Source: Phytophthora colocasiae (taxonomy: Eukaryota > Oomycota > Peronosporomycetes > Peronosporales > Peronosporaceae). From it: DNA of 64,000 nt. The notes under the pieces are model-generated. The model had not been told where the DNA came from and made no database searches. It worked only from the letters and a program-made list of their open reading frames with translations. Made by a program: the position numbers and the translations under genes. The first letter of the stretch is position 1. The number at the start of each line of letters is the position of its first letter. The DNA lies in NCBI GenBank assembly GCA_018806915.1, contig JAGKQI010000095.1, positions 372,001 to 436,000 on the forward strand, written 5' to 3'. Shown here piece after piece: positions 21,004 to 31,538 of the stretch.

Positions 21004-22366
21004 AAGATACAGATACCGCTGAGAAACTGGCGGATGCAATCATCAAATACATCGTCAAAAGCGATAGGAGTAACTTATCATTTTAAAGATGGGGATTTCT
21101 AATTTGATGTACCAACACAAGGCACCTCTGAAAATCAGTTTTCTGTACGGAAATTATATGCTCTCGCAGTTGAAAAGATGACGATCCGCCAGGTATCTGT
21201 ACTATTAACTTGATGTAGCTGGTATGGTATGGTATGGTATGGATTTACGTTTACGCGTAACCTTTTTACACTGGCTAGAGTCTTGATGTAGCTGTGTTTT
21301 ATTAATACTGCCCAAGAAAACATTCCTATTAATAATGGTCTAGGACATACACTTTATGTTTAGTCGCCAAATTCATACTAGTACACGCTTTGTCATTTTT
21401 AATGTCGCTTTTGCTGTCGCGCACCGAAATTGCGTTTTGGTAGGTGTATGCTGTAGGAGAGTCATGTGTCATCGCCTCTCTGCTGTGACGCGCCGTCCGT
21501 ATCGCACGAGTCGATTTCTGCGTGGATGTGGAGGAAGGCTGCAGTACGGGGTCAAAGTGCATTTGTACCAATAGCGGTATTCGTATCCTCTAGCATTTCT
21601 TGGACACCTGTTATTGAAAACCCACCGGGGAGCACGTACGCTGCGGCAGAAATGAATTCGCTCTGAACGATTGCCTGTTGACGACTCGCGCTATGCATGT
21701 CCTTGTTGCTTACAGTGGTTGAAGTTGCTTCTTGCCAGTGTCGACTCTCGAGGGCCTCGAGTCGAGCCGCTACGTCATGGCGGCCGGCCTCATTACAGCT
21801 GGTCCGAGCCACTGAGCTCTTGCCACATCTACGAAATCCATCTTGACCCATGATCCCGAGATTCCAACGCGTCCATGTAAAGAACCTGGTCGCACTGAAC
21901 CGTTAAACGGTAAGCGCTTTGTGTGACGACAGATTGACCTTGTAACTCTCCTAGACGTTGTTGCTCTGTACACTAGCAGCTCCGATCTACCAGGCCGTAC
22001 GGCTTGGGTAAACAAACACAAGGCCGTGCTGGCCTCCGACGTGTCACCGCGATTGGCGGACAGTGGGACGTCGGTCGGGATTGGTGGAGCGCGGCTTCAA
22101 CCGTTGTAGAGCTCTCCGCTACAATCCGAAAATACCTGTGCAAACCAAATACTTTAGTACTGACTGAATCTAAAACTACACATGATATTCCGGATTGGAG
22201 GGCTGTGACAGCGTCACTTGTTACGCCTGACACGACACCAGATAGCCCAATTTAAAAGGACCCTTTTTTAGGTACCAAAGCGTTTAGGTAACAGTTTTTT
22301 AATACAGTTTCTATTGAAAGAAGGGAGAGCGCGCAAATTTTGGGGAGACCAGTGCCCATTGTATAA
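21004..22366. other. Intergenic, degenerate sequence; short GGTAT repeat
   Basis: About 1.36 kb without a supported gene. Four tandem GGTAT units are at 21221-21240. A leftward frame at 21552-21851 shows no family motif. The stretch ends at the palindrome at 22367. Confidence 0.5.
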
Positions 22367-22437
22367 GCTGTTTTGGCAATGCCATCTAGAACTAGCACTT
22401 ATTAAGTGCTAGTTCTAGATGGCATTGCCAAAACAGC
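22367..22437. repeat. 71-bp near-perfect palindrome overlapping the start of the next gene
   Basis: A 35-nt arm at 22367-22401 (GCTGTTTTGGCAATGCC...) is exactly inverted at 22403-22437 around a single T at 22402. The right arm contains the ATG at 22419 and the first codons of the following gene. It would extrude a perfect hairpin in DNA or RNA. Confidence 0.95.
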
Positions 22438-25400
22438 AGAGGAAGACGCAGGCGTCTCCCATGGCCGTCACCATGCAAACGCAGGTCAACTACGCCTCTT
22501 CCTTATCATTGCGTGCTACTCCTATATCTCCGATGGTCGCACAGCTAGAGAAGAGGAAGTTGAAGAAGAGCGAGCCAGCCAATTCCGCTCTCGTGCTTGT
22601 GGCGATGATCTTCTTCGGGGTATTGCTGGCTCTCGTGCTCATGGCTTTTTTCGCCTACGCGCCGTTGCTGTGCGCGTCGTGGCTCGGCATCTTCTACGTC
22701 ATTGGGCTCTACGTGTCTACAGAGTCGAAATGGCGCTGGCACGACGCACAGGAGTTCGAGAACCGCTTCTGGACCACTACAGCCTTCATGTTCAGTGCTG
22801 CAGTGCTCTACATCAAAGACTCGCCTCTTGCTGTTGGTCAATGGAGCTCTTCATTAGGTCTCGTGCTCGTCTTTGGCTTTACCACGAGCGTGCACTACTT
22901 TGACCGGTTCCTGCACCGACAGAAGATCAGTCGACGCCCCAGGCTTAAACAGACCACCAGACAACTATCCACTAATTTATTCAAGTACAAGGCCACGGCC
23001 GAGGAGAAGACGAAGCTCGTAATGGAGTGCGTCAATCACATCGACCGCCACTATTTACCCAGCACGATCAACAACATGATTAACCTCGCAGAGGTGAAGC
23101 GGAGGGAGCTCAAAATCTACCGGATCCTCGCAGGAGCAGCCAAAGATGAGCTCAACTTCATCCTCACGCACACGCAGCTAGCGCTGCTCTTCTACAAGGT
23201 GAAGGACCACTCGAAAGTGCGTGCGGACCAGAGTCGCACGCTGATCCTCGACTTGCTGTGCACCACACGACTCGCAGACTTGTCCGTGATGTCTCGAGCT
23301 CTGCTTCTGGACGCTTTGATGGTCATGAAGATCAGTGCACATCCGATGGCGGAGAAATGGGTCCGAAATATCATCTTAAAGACCCAGGGAGATGATCTGA
23401 GCAACCTCAAGACGTACACGGACACCAAGGGCGACTTCCACAGCATGCACAAGCTCGTGTTCAACGACATTCGGGACCCAATTATCCGCGCTGACATTCT
23501 CAGCCACATCCAACGGGAGGCGAAAGTGCAGATCGCGCACATGCGACTTGGTACGAAACGAGGCCGGAATCGCAAGCAGCAGGCGTGGAGGAAGGTGCTG
23601 AGCGATGTGGACGACACACTGTATTCTTCCGGTGGTCGGTACCCGGCAGGTTTGGACACGCGCTACCCTCGACACACACTGTATCCTGGTGTACTACCGT
23701 TCTACCGAGAACTGGATCTGGGGACTGTCGGTCCTGACGAGTGGACGGATGATCAAGTGGGGAACCTCGTCTTTCTATCAGCAAGACCGCACGTTTACAA
23801 GGACGTATCAGAGAAGAAATCCTACACCAAATTCGCTGCGTTGCACGAAAAGATGGGCATGCACACGCTTCCAACGATGCTGGCAGGCAACCTTCAGTCC
23901 GGTCGAGCGTTCATGTGGCAAGGAGATCTTGAGCCGATGGCGCAAAAGAAGTTCGACAACTTCTGCGAGTTTTACCAGCTGTACCCCGAGTTTAAGCATG
24001 TTTTCGTCGGTGACAACGGCCAAGGTGACGTTCGTGCAGCCGAGTTGATCGTGGAGAAGTTTGGACCTGATGCGTTAGAAGCAGGCTTTTTCCAGCGGGT
24101 GCAGCCTATGGAGAAGATGTTCAACTACCACTCGAAGGAGGATTTGGAGCGCTGGCGGAAGATGAACATCATCTTCTTCGATACATACGTTGGTGCTGCA
24201 GTTGAAGCTTTCCGTATGAAGAAAATTCGTCTTGGGGGACTGAAGAAGATCTGTGACGATGCAGCACATTCCTTTGAAGGAATTAACTCCTGGCTTACAC
24301 CACAGAGTCGCGAACGTGCTCGGCTACTGCTTAACCGTGATCTCACAGCTGCAAACGCCTTGATGTCGTCGAAGTTTGGCTCCACGCCGTTGGTGATGAA
24401 GCCACAAGTGTTTGCTTTGAACTCTCTGGTTCGTACACCGATTGGATGCGGAATTGTGCGCAAGTTCCGTGGCACCGATGGAATTTACCAAGTGGATTTA
24501 ACGGACTGGCCAGCAGCTAAGAAGACCCAGAAACGAGTGCAAGCTTTCTTCCCAGAGGACAGTCTCACTGCTTATGTCAGCACAGATATTAATCCCATTG
24601 CCAAGAGTTCATTGCACTACGTCAAGTTCTACCTACCCCCTTCTACTCAAATTTTCGAGCCGCATGCCCTGGTGAAAACACTTTTCGGCATTGGACGTGT
24701 GATAAGCTACCGGGCAGAAGACGATATGTACACGGTATCAATCCCTGGCGACCAGAATATGCTCCACGTGACGGCTTTCTTGAATTCGGATTCGCTGCAG
24801 CCTGTGGATGATGAATTTCTGAAGAATTACGCTACGAGCGACTCTACATCCCCGAGAATGTTTGCAGGTGTGCGTTCCGGAATTGGCTTTATCACGAAGA
24901 AGCTCATCACGTTTGTACCTGGTGGATCTGGAGTTAAACCGGCGTTTGCTTTGACGGTTGTGGTTGATTCACCTTTCGGAAGAGGAGTGGTTGTCAATTT
25001 CCGTGAAGAAAATCGCGTCTATGAGTTGCGGTTATTCCAGAGCGACCTCAAAAGCAGAAGTGGATATTTGGCGTCGCCTATCAGCGTGTTCGTACAGGAG
25101 AGGGATCTTCAGCTACATGTATCGCCAGTTTCTCCTCCTCGAAGTTTCTTCTCCATGTTTGGCTTGGGTTCGGGGAAGAATGCGGTCGTACCAGTGGCAG
25201 ATCCTGTTCCAGTTGGCTCGCGTGTTACCACAGCGTATGGCAAAGGTATCATTCGCAGTTACCGTGCGGTGGACGAGGTGTATTCAGTGGCATTGACAGA
25301 TTGGACGCTCACAGATGACCATTTTGTTCTAGCTTATCTTACAAAGGATTGCGTTCGTCCTGTTGCTCGAAATGTGAAGGAGATATCAGCTTTTACTGAA

Positions 25401-26291
25401 GAGTTTTCGCTGGAGAAAAAGTCATCACCTCCAGGTGGTGGCGGAATTTTCCACTTGTTCCGCTATGGTTTTTCAGCTTCTTCTGCTGATGAAATTGAAC
25501 CTTACGCTGTACAACTTAGCGTCCAACGACAGGTCGAAACTGAGTTCGGTCTGGCCAGCACGAGCATGAGCAAGCCGTACAACGGGTGTCTAAAGGCAAC
25601 GTTGGTGAATCCGGACTTTCACGGAGTTGTGGCGTACGTTCAAGTTAACGACACGAAGGAGGTTAAAGCAAACACTCCACGAGCAAGGCGCAACACGTTG
25701 GAGCTGCTCGTGAGTCCATTCAGCTACTTACTGTCCGGAAACAACGACAACGACCCAGCTCTTGATCCAGATGCGAATCTCCCCAAGACACTCTTTCCTA
25801 CGGGTTTCCTCGTGAAAACGCCATTCGGAGAAGGCATTGTACGCTCGCACCGCCGCATGGACGACATCTACGTGGTGGATCTACCAACGATGATCGGGTA
25901 TTTCCGTGTGAGTAGTCTTGAACGCCCAGTCCGAGGTGTTGTGGGTCAGCCAGTTGATACGGTTTACGGGTCTGGAATGCTCGAACAAGTTCGAGAAGAA
26001 GATGGTATCCACGTCGTTGTCCTCCGACTTGGCCTTACGACAGCTGAAGCTCGCGCTTACCTGCATCCGGCCAGTGTTATCGGAACAGTTAAAGCATCTC
26101 GAGGTGACGTGGTGATGACTCCATTTGGTTCGGGAGTTGTGATGCAGTATCGATCTCATGACGGATACTACCGAGTGGCCTTAGATTGGGACTCGAACGG
26201 CCGTAGTCACACTTCCGCTTTCATTAGCGAGGCAAGTCTTGTACGAACCGGCCAAGCTGAGGAGAATTCCACCACATGCGTCGTCATGTAA
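22419..26291 (+). CDS. Membrane-anchored App1/HAD-type phosphatase with seven C-terminal repeats and CaaX end
   Basis: Intronless, 1,290 residues. Residues ~55-160 hold about four membrane segments (ALVLVAMIFFGVLLALVLMA onward). A helical region follows, then a HAD-fold phosphatase core: LSDVDDTLYSSGG (nucleophile motif, ~residue 394), FLSARPHVY and VFVGDNGQGDVRAAE. This resembles App1/LNS2-type phosphatidate phosphatases. The second half has seven ~35-residue repeats of the type V-TPFG-G-V---R--D-IY-V-L, near nucleotides 24410, 24660, 24950, 25210, 25800, 25940 and 26100. The protein ends TTCVVM, a CaaX-like prenylation site. Lipid-phosphatase activity at a membrane is inference. The ATG at 22419 lies in a palindrome arm; ATG 22461 (MAVTMQTQ) is where similarity with the second copy begins and may be the older start. 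Confidence 0.82.
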   Translation: MALPKQQRKTQASPMAVTMQTQVNYASSLSLRATPISPMVAQLEKRKLKKSEPANSALVLVAMIFFGVLLALVLMAFFAYAPLLCASWLGIFYVIGLYVSTESKWRWHDAQEFENRFWTTTAFMFSAAVLYIKDSPLAVGQWSSSLGLVLVFGFTTSVHYFDRFLHRQKISRRPRLKQTTRQLSTNLFKYKATAEEKTKLVMECVNHIDRHYLPSTINNMINLAEVKRRELKIYRILAGAAKDELNFILTHTQLALLFYKVKDHSKVRADQSRTLILDLLCTTRLADLSVMSRALLLDALMVMKISAHPMAEKWVRNIILKTQGDDLSNLKTYTDTKGDFHSMHKLVFNDIRDPIIRADILSHIQREAKVQIAHMRLGTKRGRNRKQQAWRKVLSDVDDTLYSSGGRYPAGLDTRYPRHTLYPGVLPFYRELDLGTVGPDEWTDDQVGNLVFLSARPHVYKDVSEKKSYTKFAALHEKMGMHTLPTMLAGNLQSGRAFMWQGDLEPMAQKKFDNFCEFYQLYPEFKHVFVGDNGQGDVRAAELIVEKFGPDALEAGFFQRVQPMEKMFNYHSKEDLERWRKMNIIFFDTYVGAAVEAFRMKKIRLGGLKKICDDAAHSFEGINSWLTPQSRERARLLLNRDLTAANALMSSKFGSTPLVMKPQVFALNSLVRTPIGCGIVRKFRGTDGIYQVDLTDWPAAKKTQKRVQAFFPEDSLTAYVSTDINPIAKSSLHYVKFYLPPSTQIFEPHALVKTLFGIGRVISYRAEDDMYTVSIPGDQNMLHVTAFLNSDSLQPVDDEFLKNYATSDSTSPRMFAGVRSGIGFITKKLITFVPGGSGVKPAFALTVVVDSPFGRGVVVNFREENRVYELRLFQSDLKSRSGYLASPISVFVQERDLQLHVSPVSPPRSFFSMFGLGSGKNAVVPVADPVPVGSRVTTAYGKGIIRSYRAVDEVYSVALTDWTLTDDHFVLAYLTKDCVRPVARNVKEISAFTEEFSLEKKSSPPGGGGIFHLFRYGFSASSADEIEPYAVQLSVQRQVETEFGLASTSMSKPYNGCLKATLVNPDFHGVVAYVQVNDTKEVKANTPRARRNTLELLVSPFSYLLSGNNDNDPALDPDANLPKTLFPTGFLVKTPFGEGIVRSHRRMDDIYVVDLPTMIGYFRVSSLERPVRGVVGQPVDTVYGSGMLEQVREEDGIHVVVLRLGLTTAEARAYLHPASVIGTVKASRGDVVMTPFGSGVVMQYRSHDGYYRVALDWDSNGRSHTSAFISEASLVRTGQAEENSTTCVVM

Positions 26292-26472
26292 TTAATTAAT
26301 CTAAAGGTTTTTAAAAAAAAATATCTAAATGGAAGTATTTTTCCCACCCAGGGGCACCCCAGCCAACAGATTTACTGGTCGCCAGTCTGAGCTTTAGCTC
26401 CACCAGTGCACGTAACACGTATTCGCTTCAATTGACGTGCGGAATAGCCAGCGGAACGGTTTGAAATCTAGC

Positions 26473-28468
26473 ACTCCATCGGTAGCAACAGTGCTCCACC
26501 CGTCGATCACGTCTTCAAAATACTTCATACGGACGTCAAATTGCGATTCAAAGCGAGAAGGTGAAGGTGTACTTGATCCTGATAGAGTCTCCAGGATTTA
26601 CACGGAGAAGCCCCCGCGCAAAAGCACCACCTCCACCATTGCATAAATCGCTAGAGGCATCCGTTGAAGACCTCGCGCCAGCTCCATCAGCTCCCCAAGC
26701 GTACACATCGAGCGCTATAATTCGATGAGCAAGGTTCGCTCCATACTTCTGCTCTTCCTGCTCTCTTGGAACTCGGTATGATTGAGAACTGCCTGTGTAA
26801 AAGAACGATCGTTCTGACAGTCTCTCTCCTGACCATGTGACTGGGAAAATGAGAACTACCCCGTGTTAACCAGGCTGAGCTTGGACTTCACTGACGGCAG
26901 AACCCCCACGACCTCCATTACCCGTTTGCTGAACGTAGTACCAGTCGTTTCTGTTAGCACTTGTCTGACGAGTTGCAGCAATGACCACTTGTTTTGCTCC
27001 AAGTAGTGGTTGTCGTGCTCCAAGTAGCGATTGTCGTGCTTCAAATGGCTGTTGTCGTCCAAGTAGCGATTGCCGTGCTTCAAGTGGTTGTTGTGCTCCA
27101 AGTAGCGAGTCTTTGTCTGATTTGGGTTCCCCTTCGACAGTGTAATCGGTCAGGAACTTTTGAGACTGCGAGAACGTCCCAACTTGATCCTTTTCGGCCA
27201 CCGCTCTGACACGAACGACGTGCGTTGTGTACCCTTTCTGAGATCGAAGCAGTCCGTTTGCTCGTGTATATCAGTTCTGGCGATACCCGGGTCCATGTAG
27301 AGCTACGACCAGCGCGATACTCGACGTCATACGTCAAATATTGTGCCGCATGGCCTCCTAAGTCCGTTGGTGTTTCCCACGTCACAGTTAGCGGGTCTCG
27401 AAGCACGCGAATACTCAAAACAGGACCTGGTGCTGTTTGGAGAGTCGTGAACGGCTGAAGGTAAACTAAAAGGTCCTTGACCATTGGTATTCCTCGCCGA
27501 TACACGAGAAATGCACGTGGAGCCTGGAGGACGCCTCAACGAAGCCGTACCAGTAGAAAAGACATCACTGTTACCGCCAAACCCTGCCGTGATGCGCTCA
27601 CTGATCGTCGTCCAGCCAACATCGTTATCACATTGCTGCTGCGCGTGGAAACTGACAGCAGGAAACAGCTCGGTAACAAAAATGCTGCTCTCCTGTGTAC
27701 GTTCACGACGCATACGCCACGTGATCGTGAAATGGGAAGACGTTGCAGCTAGCAACTCTGGAGACGACGGAGCGCGAGGTAATCTTGTGGCTGGGATCTC
27801 CAGCGGTTCGCTGCTTGAACTCCACGAGCTCTAGCCGATATCAAGTGAAAAACGCGCTCGTGCTCGAAACGAAAACGTCCTTCCTGTGTGCAGTTCAGCC
27901 ATTTCGTATTTGCATTCGCTCGAGCATATGCGGCGGTGTAAGCCTGGAGAACTTGGAGCCGTGCGCAAGTATTGAACAGCTACTTGGTCTCCATCCCCAG
28001 TCCATGGGGCGTCCACCGTCTCGGTGTACAACGAAAGTAGTGGTAACGGATCTTGGCCGTCATAAGCTACAACATCAGAGGATGATCCACTCAAAAGCCC
28101 CTTGACCCAGTGCGTTCCGAAATACCTGAACTGTTATGATCTGCTCAAGAGACTCGATCGCTGCCTTCATCGTGGCTGCACTAGCGTCAAAAGTGATGGG
28201 AGGCGTCACCACTCCAGCAATGGCACGTCCACCCAGAATACTGGGACTTGAGCCTTCGAACGAGAGCATTAGTCTGAAGTAGCCGTCGCTTATGGTCTCT
28301 CCATCATCTGCACGAGTGAACACGCGCTGTTTGGGCACTGGTTCCGTAGCTTTATCCTTTGGGTCGAGTAAAAGACCAGTGAGTGAGTCACCCAGAGATT
28401 TCCAGTCTCCAGATCGAGACTCTGAGTACTGCAGTTCGTAACCTTCGACGCGGTTTGTACCTCCTTCA
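26473..28468 (-). pseudogene. Fibronectin-III/glycine-rich extracellular-type protein, broken remnant
   Basis: Leftward frames carry pieces of one large repeat protein. From right to left these are VEGYELQYSES (FN3-like); a segment with TPPITFDASAATMKAAIE; another FN3 unit around YLTYDVEYRAGRSSTW; a low-complexity LLGARQPLLGAKQ stretch; and a Gly-rich end (GGGGAFARGLLRVNPGDS). The frame changes several times and has stops (28075 and others), so it is not expressible as one protein. Its right end joins, without a gap in frame, the inverted phosphatase-gene copy at 28469, making a chimaera. FN3 proteins are usually extracellular or receptor parts; the parent gene is not identified. Confidence 0.6.
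26995..27110. repeat. Imperfect 18-21-bp minisatellite, about six units
   Basis: Units of the form TGCTCCAAGTAGCGATTGTCG repeat with small changes and 3-bp length steps from 26995 to about 27110. On the minus strand they encode the repetitive Leu-Leu-Gly/Ala-Arg-Gln stretch of the FN3 remnant. Confidence 0.8.
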
Positions 28469-30065
28469 TTCTCCACGATCAACTCGGCTGCACGAACGTC
28501 ACCTTGGCCGTTGTCACCGACGAAAACATGCTTAAACTCGGGGTACAGCTGGTAAAACTCGCAGAAGTTGTCGAACTTCTTTTGCGCCATCGGCTCAAGA
28601 TCTCCTTGCCACATGAACGCTCGACCGGACTGAAGGTTGCCTGCCAGCATCGTTGGAAGCGTGTGCATGCCCATCTTTTCGTGCAACGCAGCGAATTTGG
28701 TGTAGGATTTTTTCTCTGATACGTCCTTGTAAACGTGCGGTCTCGCTGATAGAAAGACAAGGTTCCCCACTTGATCATCCGTCCACTCGTCAGGACCGAC
28801 AGTCCCCAGATCCAGTTCTCGGTAGAACGGTAGTACACCAGGATACAGCGTGTGTCGAGGGTAGCGCGTGTCCAAACCTGCCGGGTACCGACCACCGGAA
28901 GAATACAGTGTGTCGTCCACATCGCTCAGCACCTTCCTCCACGCCTGCTGCTTGCGATTCCGGCCTCGTTTCGTACCAAGTCGCATGTGCGCGATCTGCA
29001 CTTTCGCCTCCCGTTGGATGTGGCTGAGAATGTCAGCGCGGATAATTGGGTCCCGAATGTCGCTGAACACGAGCTTGTGCATGCTGTGGAAGTCGCCCTT
29101 GGTGTCCGTGTACGTCTTGAGGTTGCTCAGATCATCTCCCTGGGTCTTTAAGATGATATTTCGGACCCATTTCTCCGCCATCGGATGTGTACTGATCTTC
29201 ATGACCATCAAAGCGTCCAGAAGCAGAGCTCGAGACATCACGGACAAGTCTGCGAGTCGTGTGGTGCACAGCAAGTCGAGGATCAGCGTGCGACTCTGGT
29301 CCGCACGCACTTTCGAGTGGTCCTTCACCTTGTAGAAGAGCAACGCTAGCTGCGTGTGCGTGAGGATGAAGTTGAGCTCTTGGCTGCTCCTGCGAGGATC
29401 CGGTAGATTTTGAGCTCCCTCCGCTTCACCTCTGCGAGGTTAATCATGTTGTTGATCGTGCTGGGTAAATAGTGGCGGTCGATGTGATTGACGCACTCCA
29501 TTACGAGCTTCGTCTTCTCCTCGGCCGTGGCCTTGTACTTGAATAAATTAGTGGATAGTTGTCTGGTGGTCTGTTTAAGCCTGGGGCGTCGACTGATCTT
29601 CTGTCGGTGCAGGAACCGGTCAAAGTAGTGCACGCTCGTGGTAAAGCCAAAGACGAGCACGAGACCTAATGAAGAGCTCCATTGACCAACAGCAAGAGGC
29701 GAGTCTTTGATGTAGAGCACTGCAGCACTGAACATGAAGGCTGTAGTGGTCCAGAAGCGGTTCTCGAACTCCTGTGCGTCGTGCCAGCGCCATTTCGACT
29801 CTGTAGACACGTAGAGCCCAATGACGTAGAAGATGCCGAGCCACGACGCGCACAGCAACGGCGCGTAGGCGAAAAAAGCCATGAGCACGAGAGCCAGCAA
29901 TACCCCGAAGAAGATCATCGCCACAAGCACGAGAGCGGAATTGGCTGGCTCGCTCTTCTTCAACTTCCTCTTCTCTAGCTGTGCGACCATCGGAGATATA
30001 GGAGTAGCACGCAATGACAAGGAAGAGGCGTAGTTGACCTGCGTTTGCATGGTGACGGCCATGGG
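28469..30065 (-). pseudogene. Inverted, truncated copy of the App1-type phosphatase gene (5' portion)
   Basis: The minus strand from 30065 to 28469 matches 22458-24058 almost base for base. Protein differences I noticed include KISAHP to KISTHP and FNDIRDP to FSDIRDP. A 4-bp deletion near 29380 (just after the GAAK codons) shifts the frame and ends the first ORF at 29346. The phosphatase motifs DVDDT and GDNGQGD persist in the second frame, which continues into the FN3 remnant up to 28075. Upstream, a different N-terminal extension (start near 30185, MDFLKIPKMP) is fused to MAVTMQTQ. The membrane segments are kept; the repeat domain and CaaX end are lost. Confidence 0.92.
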
Positions 30066-30959
30066 TGTTGATTCTGGGCCAGGGTTCTGAGTGTGGGTTT
30101 TTCGCTTTGGAATAAACCGTTTATACCGCCCACCCACCCCGAGCAGCTGTGGGGCAGGCATTTTAGGGATTTTTAAAAAATCCACCCACCCGCAATCCTC
30201 GAAACCACCCGGCCACCATATCCGTGGGTGACAAACTTCCGGTCACTCTTTTTTAACTTGAGTTAACTATTGAATGGGTTGAGACCTACACGTAAGGGGT
30301 CACTTTACAACTACTTGGTTTTTGTTTGCAGGTTGGTAGGCCCTGGTGTGGCCATGCTGGAAGGCCTCTGCGATGGTGTGACCACTTCGTCGTCACCCAC
30401 AGACATGCACTACTAAAAACAGGAATAAGATGCATTCAGTGTTCATTATCGATTTTCCTTGTTTCTGCAAAGGGGGCGACGGGCAAAAGTATTGTGAACG
30501 TTCGCACGCAAACCCCGCAGTACGTCGGTACATAAGGGCCTCCTGGCGGTCCACTGGTCAACGCACCACAAAGCAACGCACTTGGCAGGCGTTCGAGTAT
30601 ATCCAGGGACTTACTTTCCAGGTATATAAGAAATTAGCATTCGAAAAATCCCTTTCAAATTCGAACTTAATCGAGTCAGATCGCACCTAACAGGCCAAAT
30701 TCCATATGTTTTATTTATCCAAAAAAACCACCCACCCACAGACAACAACAAACCCCCCAGGCATCCTTGACTTTTGGGGTTTTCCGGAACCCTGATTCTG
30801 GCCTTTGTCAGAACTCATCACGGCTAGTTTACAATAACTTACGTATATATTCGTGTGTGCCACACCATTATGTACCCACATAAATGTATCCATGTGTTTC
30901 ACACACCAACGGGAAACATTCGTGTAACATTCCCGTTACAGCGTCGTCAAAGGTTAAAA
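30066..30959. other. Spacer between the two pieces of the broken gene copy
   Basis: About 900 bp with no supported gene. It contains several CCACCCACCC-type C-rich runs beside A runs (near 30170 and 30725). Their arrangement is loosely inverted but not good enough to call transposon ends. Confidence 0.45.
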
Positions 30960-31346
30960 GTTAAAGCATCTCTCCATTTGGTTCGGGGGTTGTGATGCAG
31001 TATCGATCTCATGACGGATACTACCGAGTGGCCTTAGATTGGGACTCGAACGGCCGTAGTCACACTTCCGCCTTCATTAGCGAGGCAAGTCTTGTACGAT
31101 CTGGCCAAGCTGAGGAGAATTCCACCACATGCGTCGTCATGTAATTAATGAATCTAATGGTTTTTTTTTAAAAAAGTATCTAAACGGAAGTATTTTCCCA
31201 CCCAGGTGCACACCCGGCCAACAGATTTACTGGCCGCCGGTTATGATTTTCTGTCGTTTCTGAGCTTTAGCTCCTCGGCGTACACGTAACTCGTATTAGC
31301 TTCAATTGACGTGCGGAATAGCCAGCGAAACTGTTTGAAATCTAGC
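30960..31346 (+). pseudogene. 3'-end fragment of the App1-type phosphatase gene copy
   Basis: The segment matches 26088-26472 (last repeat, CaaX codons, stop and 3' flank) in direct orientation. It has an internal 19-bp deletion after GTTAAAGCATCT and a more diverged 3' flank. With the inverted 5' piece at 28469-30065 it accounts for both ends of a second, disrupted gene copy. Confidence 0.9.
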
Positions 31347-31538
31347 GAATAGGTTCAGGCTGGCCGACCAGCAGATATTTTTCTGCCTTCTAGCCGATAG
31401 GTTTGCTGTGTCAGGCTATGCGGCTGTGGTAATCCAAAGTTAGGTGAAAAAAAAGCAGCACCATCCCATAGGTGTTGGCAAATTACCAGTGGCAAGTCCA
31501 TTCCTGAATTTGCAGTCCCGAACTCTCAACCGTTAACC

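Noticed and set aside
21552..21851. Leftward 99-codon frame
   Set aside because: No family resemblance, no start context, sits in degenerate repeat sequence.
26995..27110. CRISPR-like array
   Set aside because: Units are contiguous imperfect coding repeats without spacers, in a eukaryotic genome.
30066..30959. Possible transposon with C-rich ends (CCACCCACCC)
   Set aside because: The inverted resemblance is patchy and no target duplication is visible.
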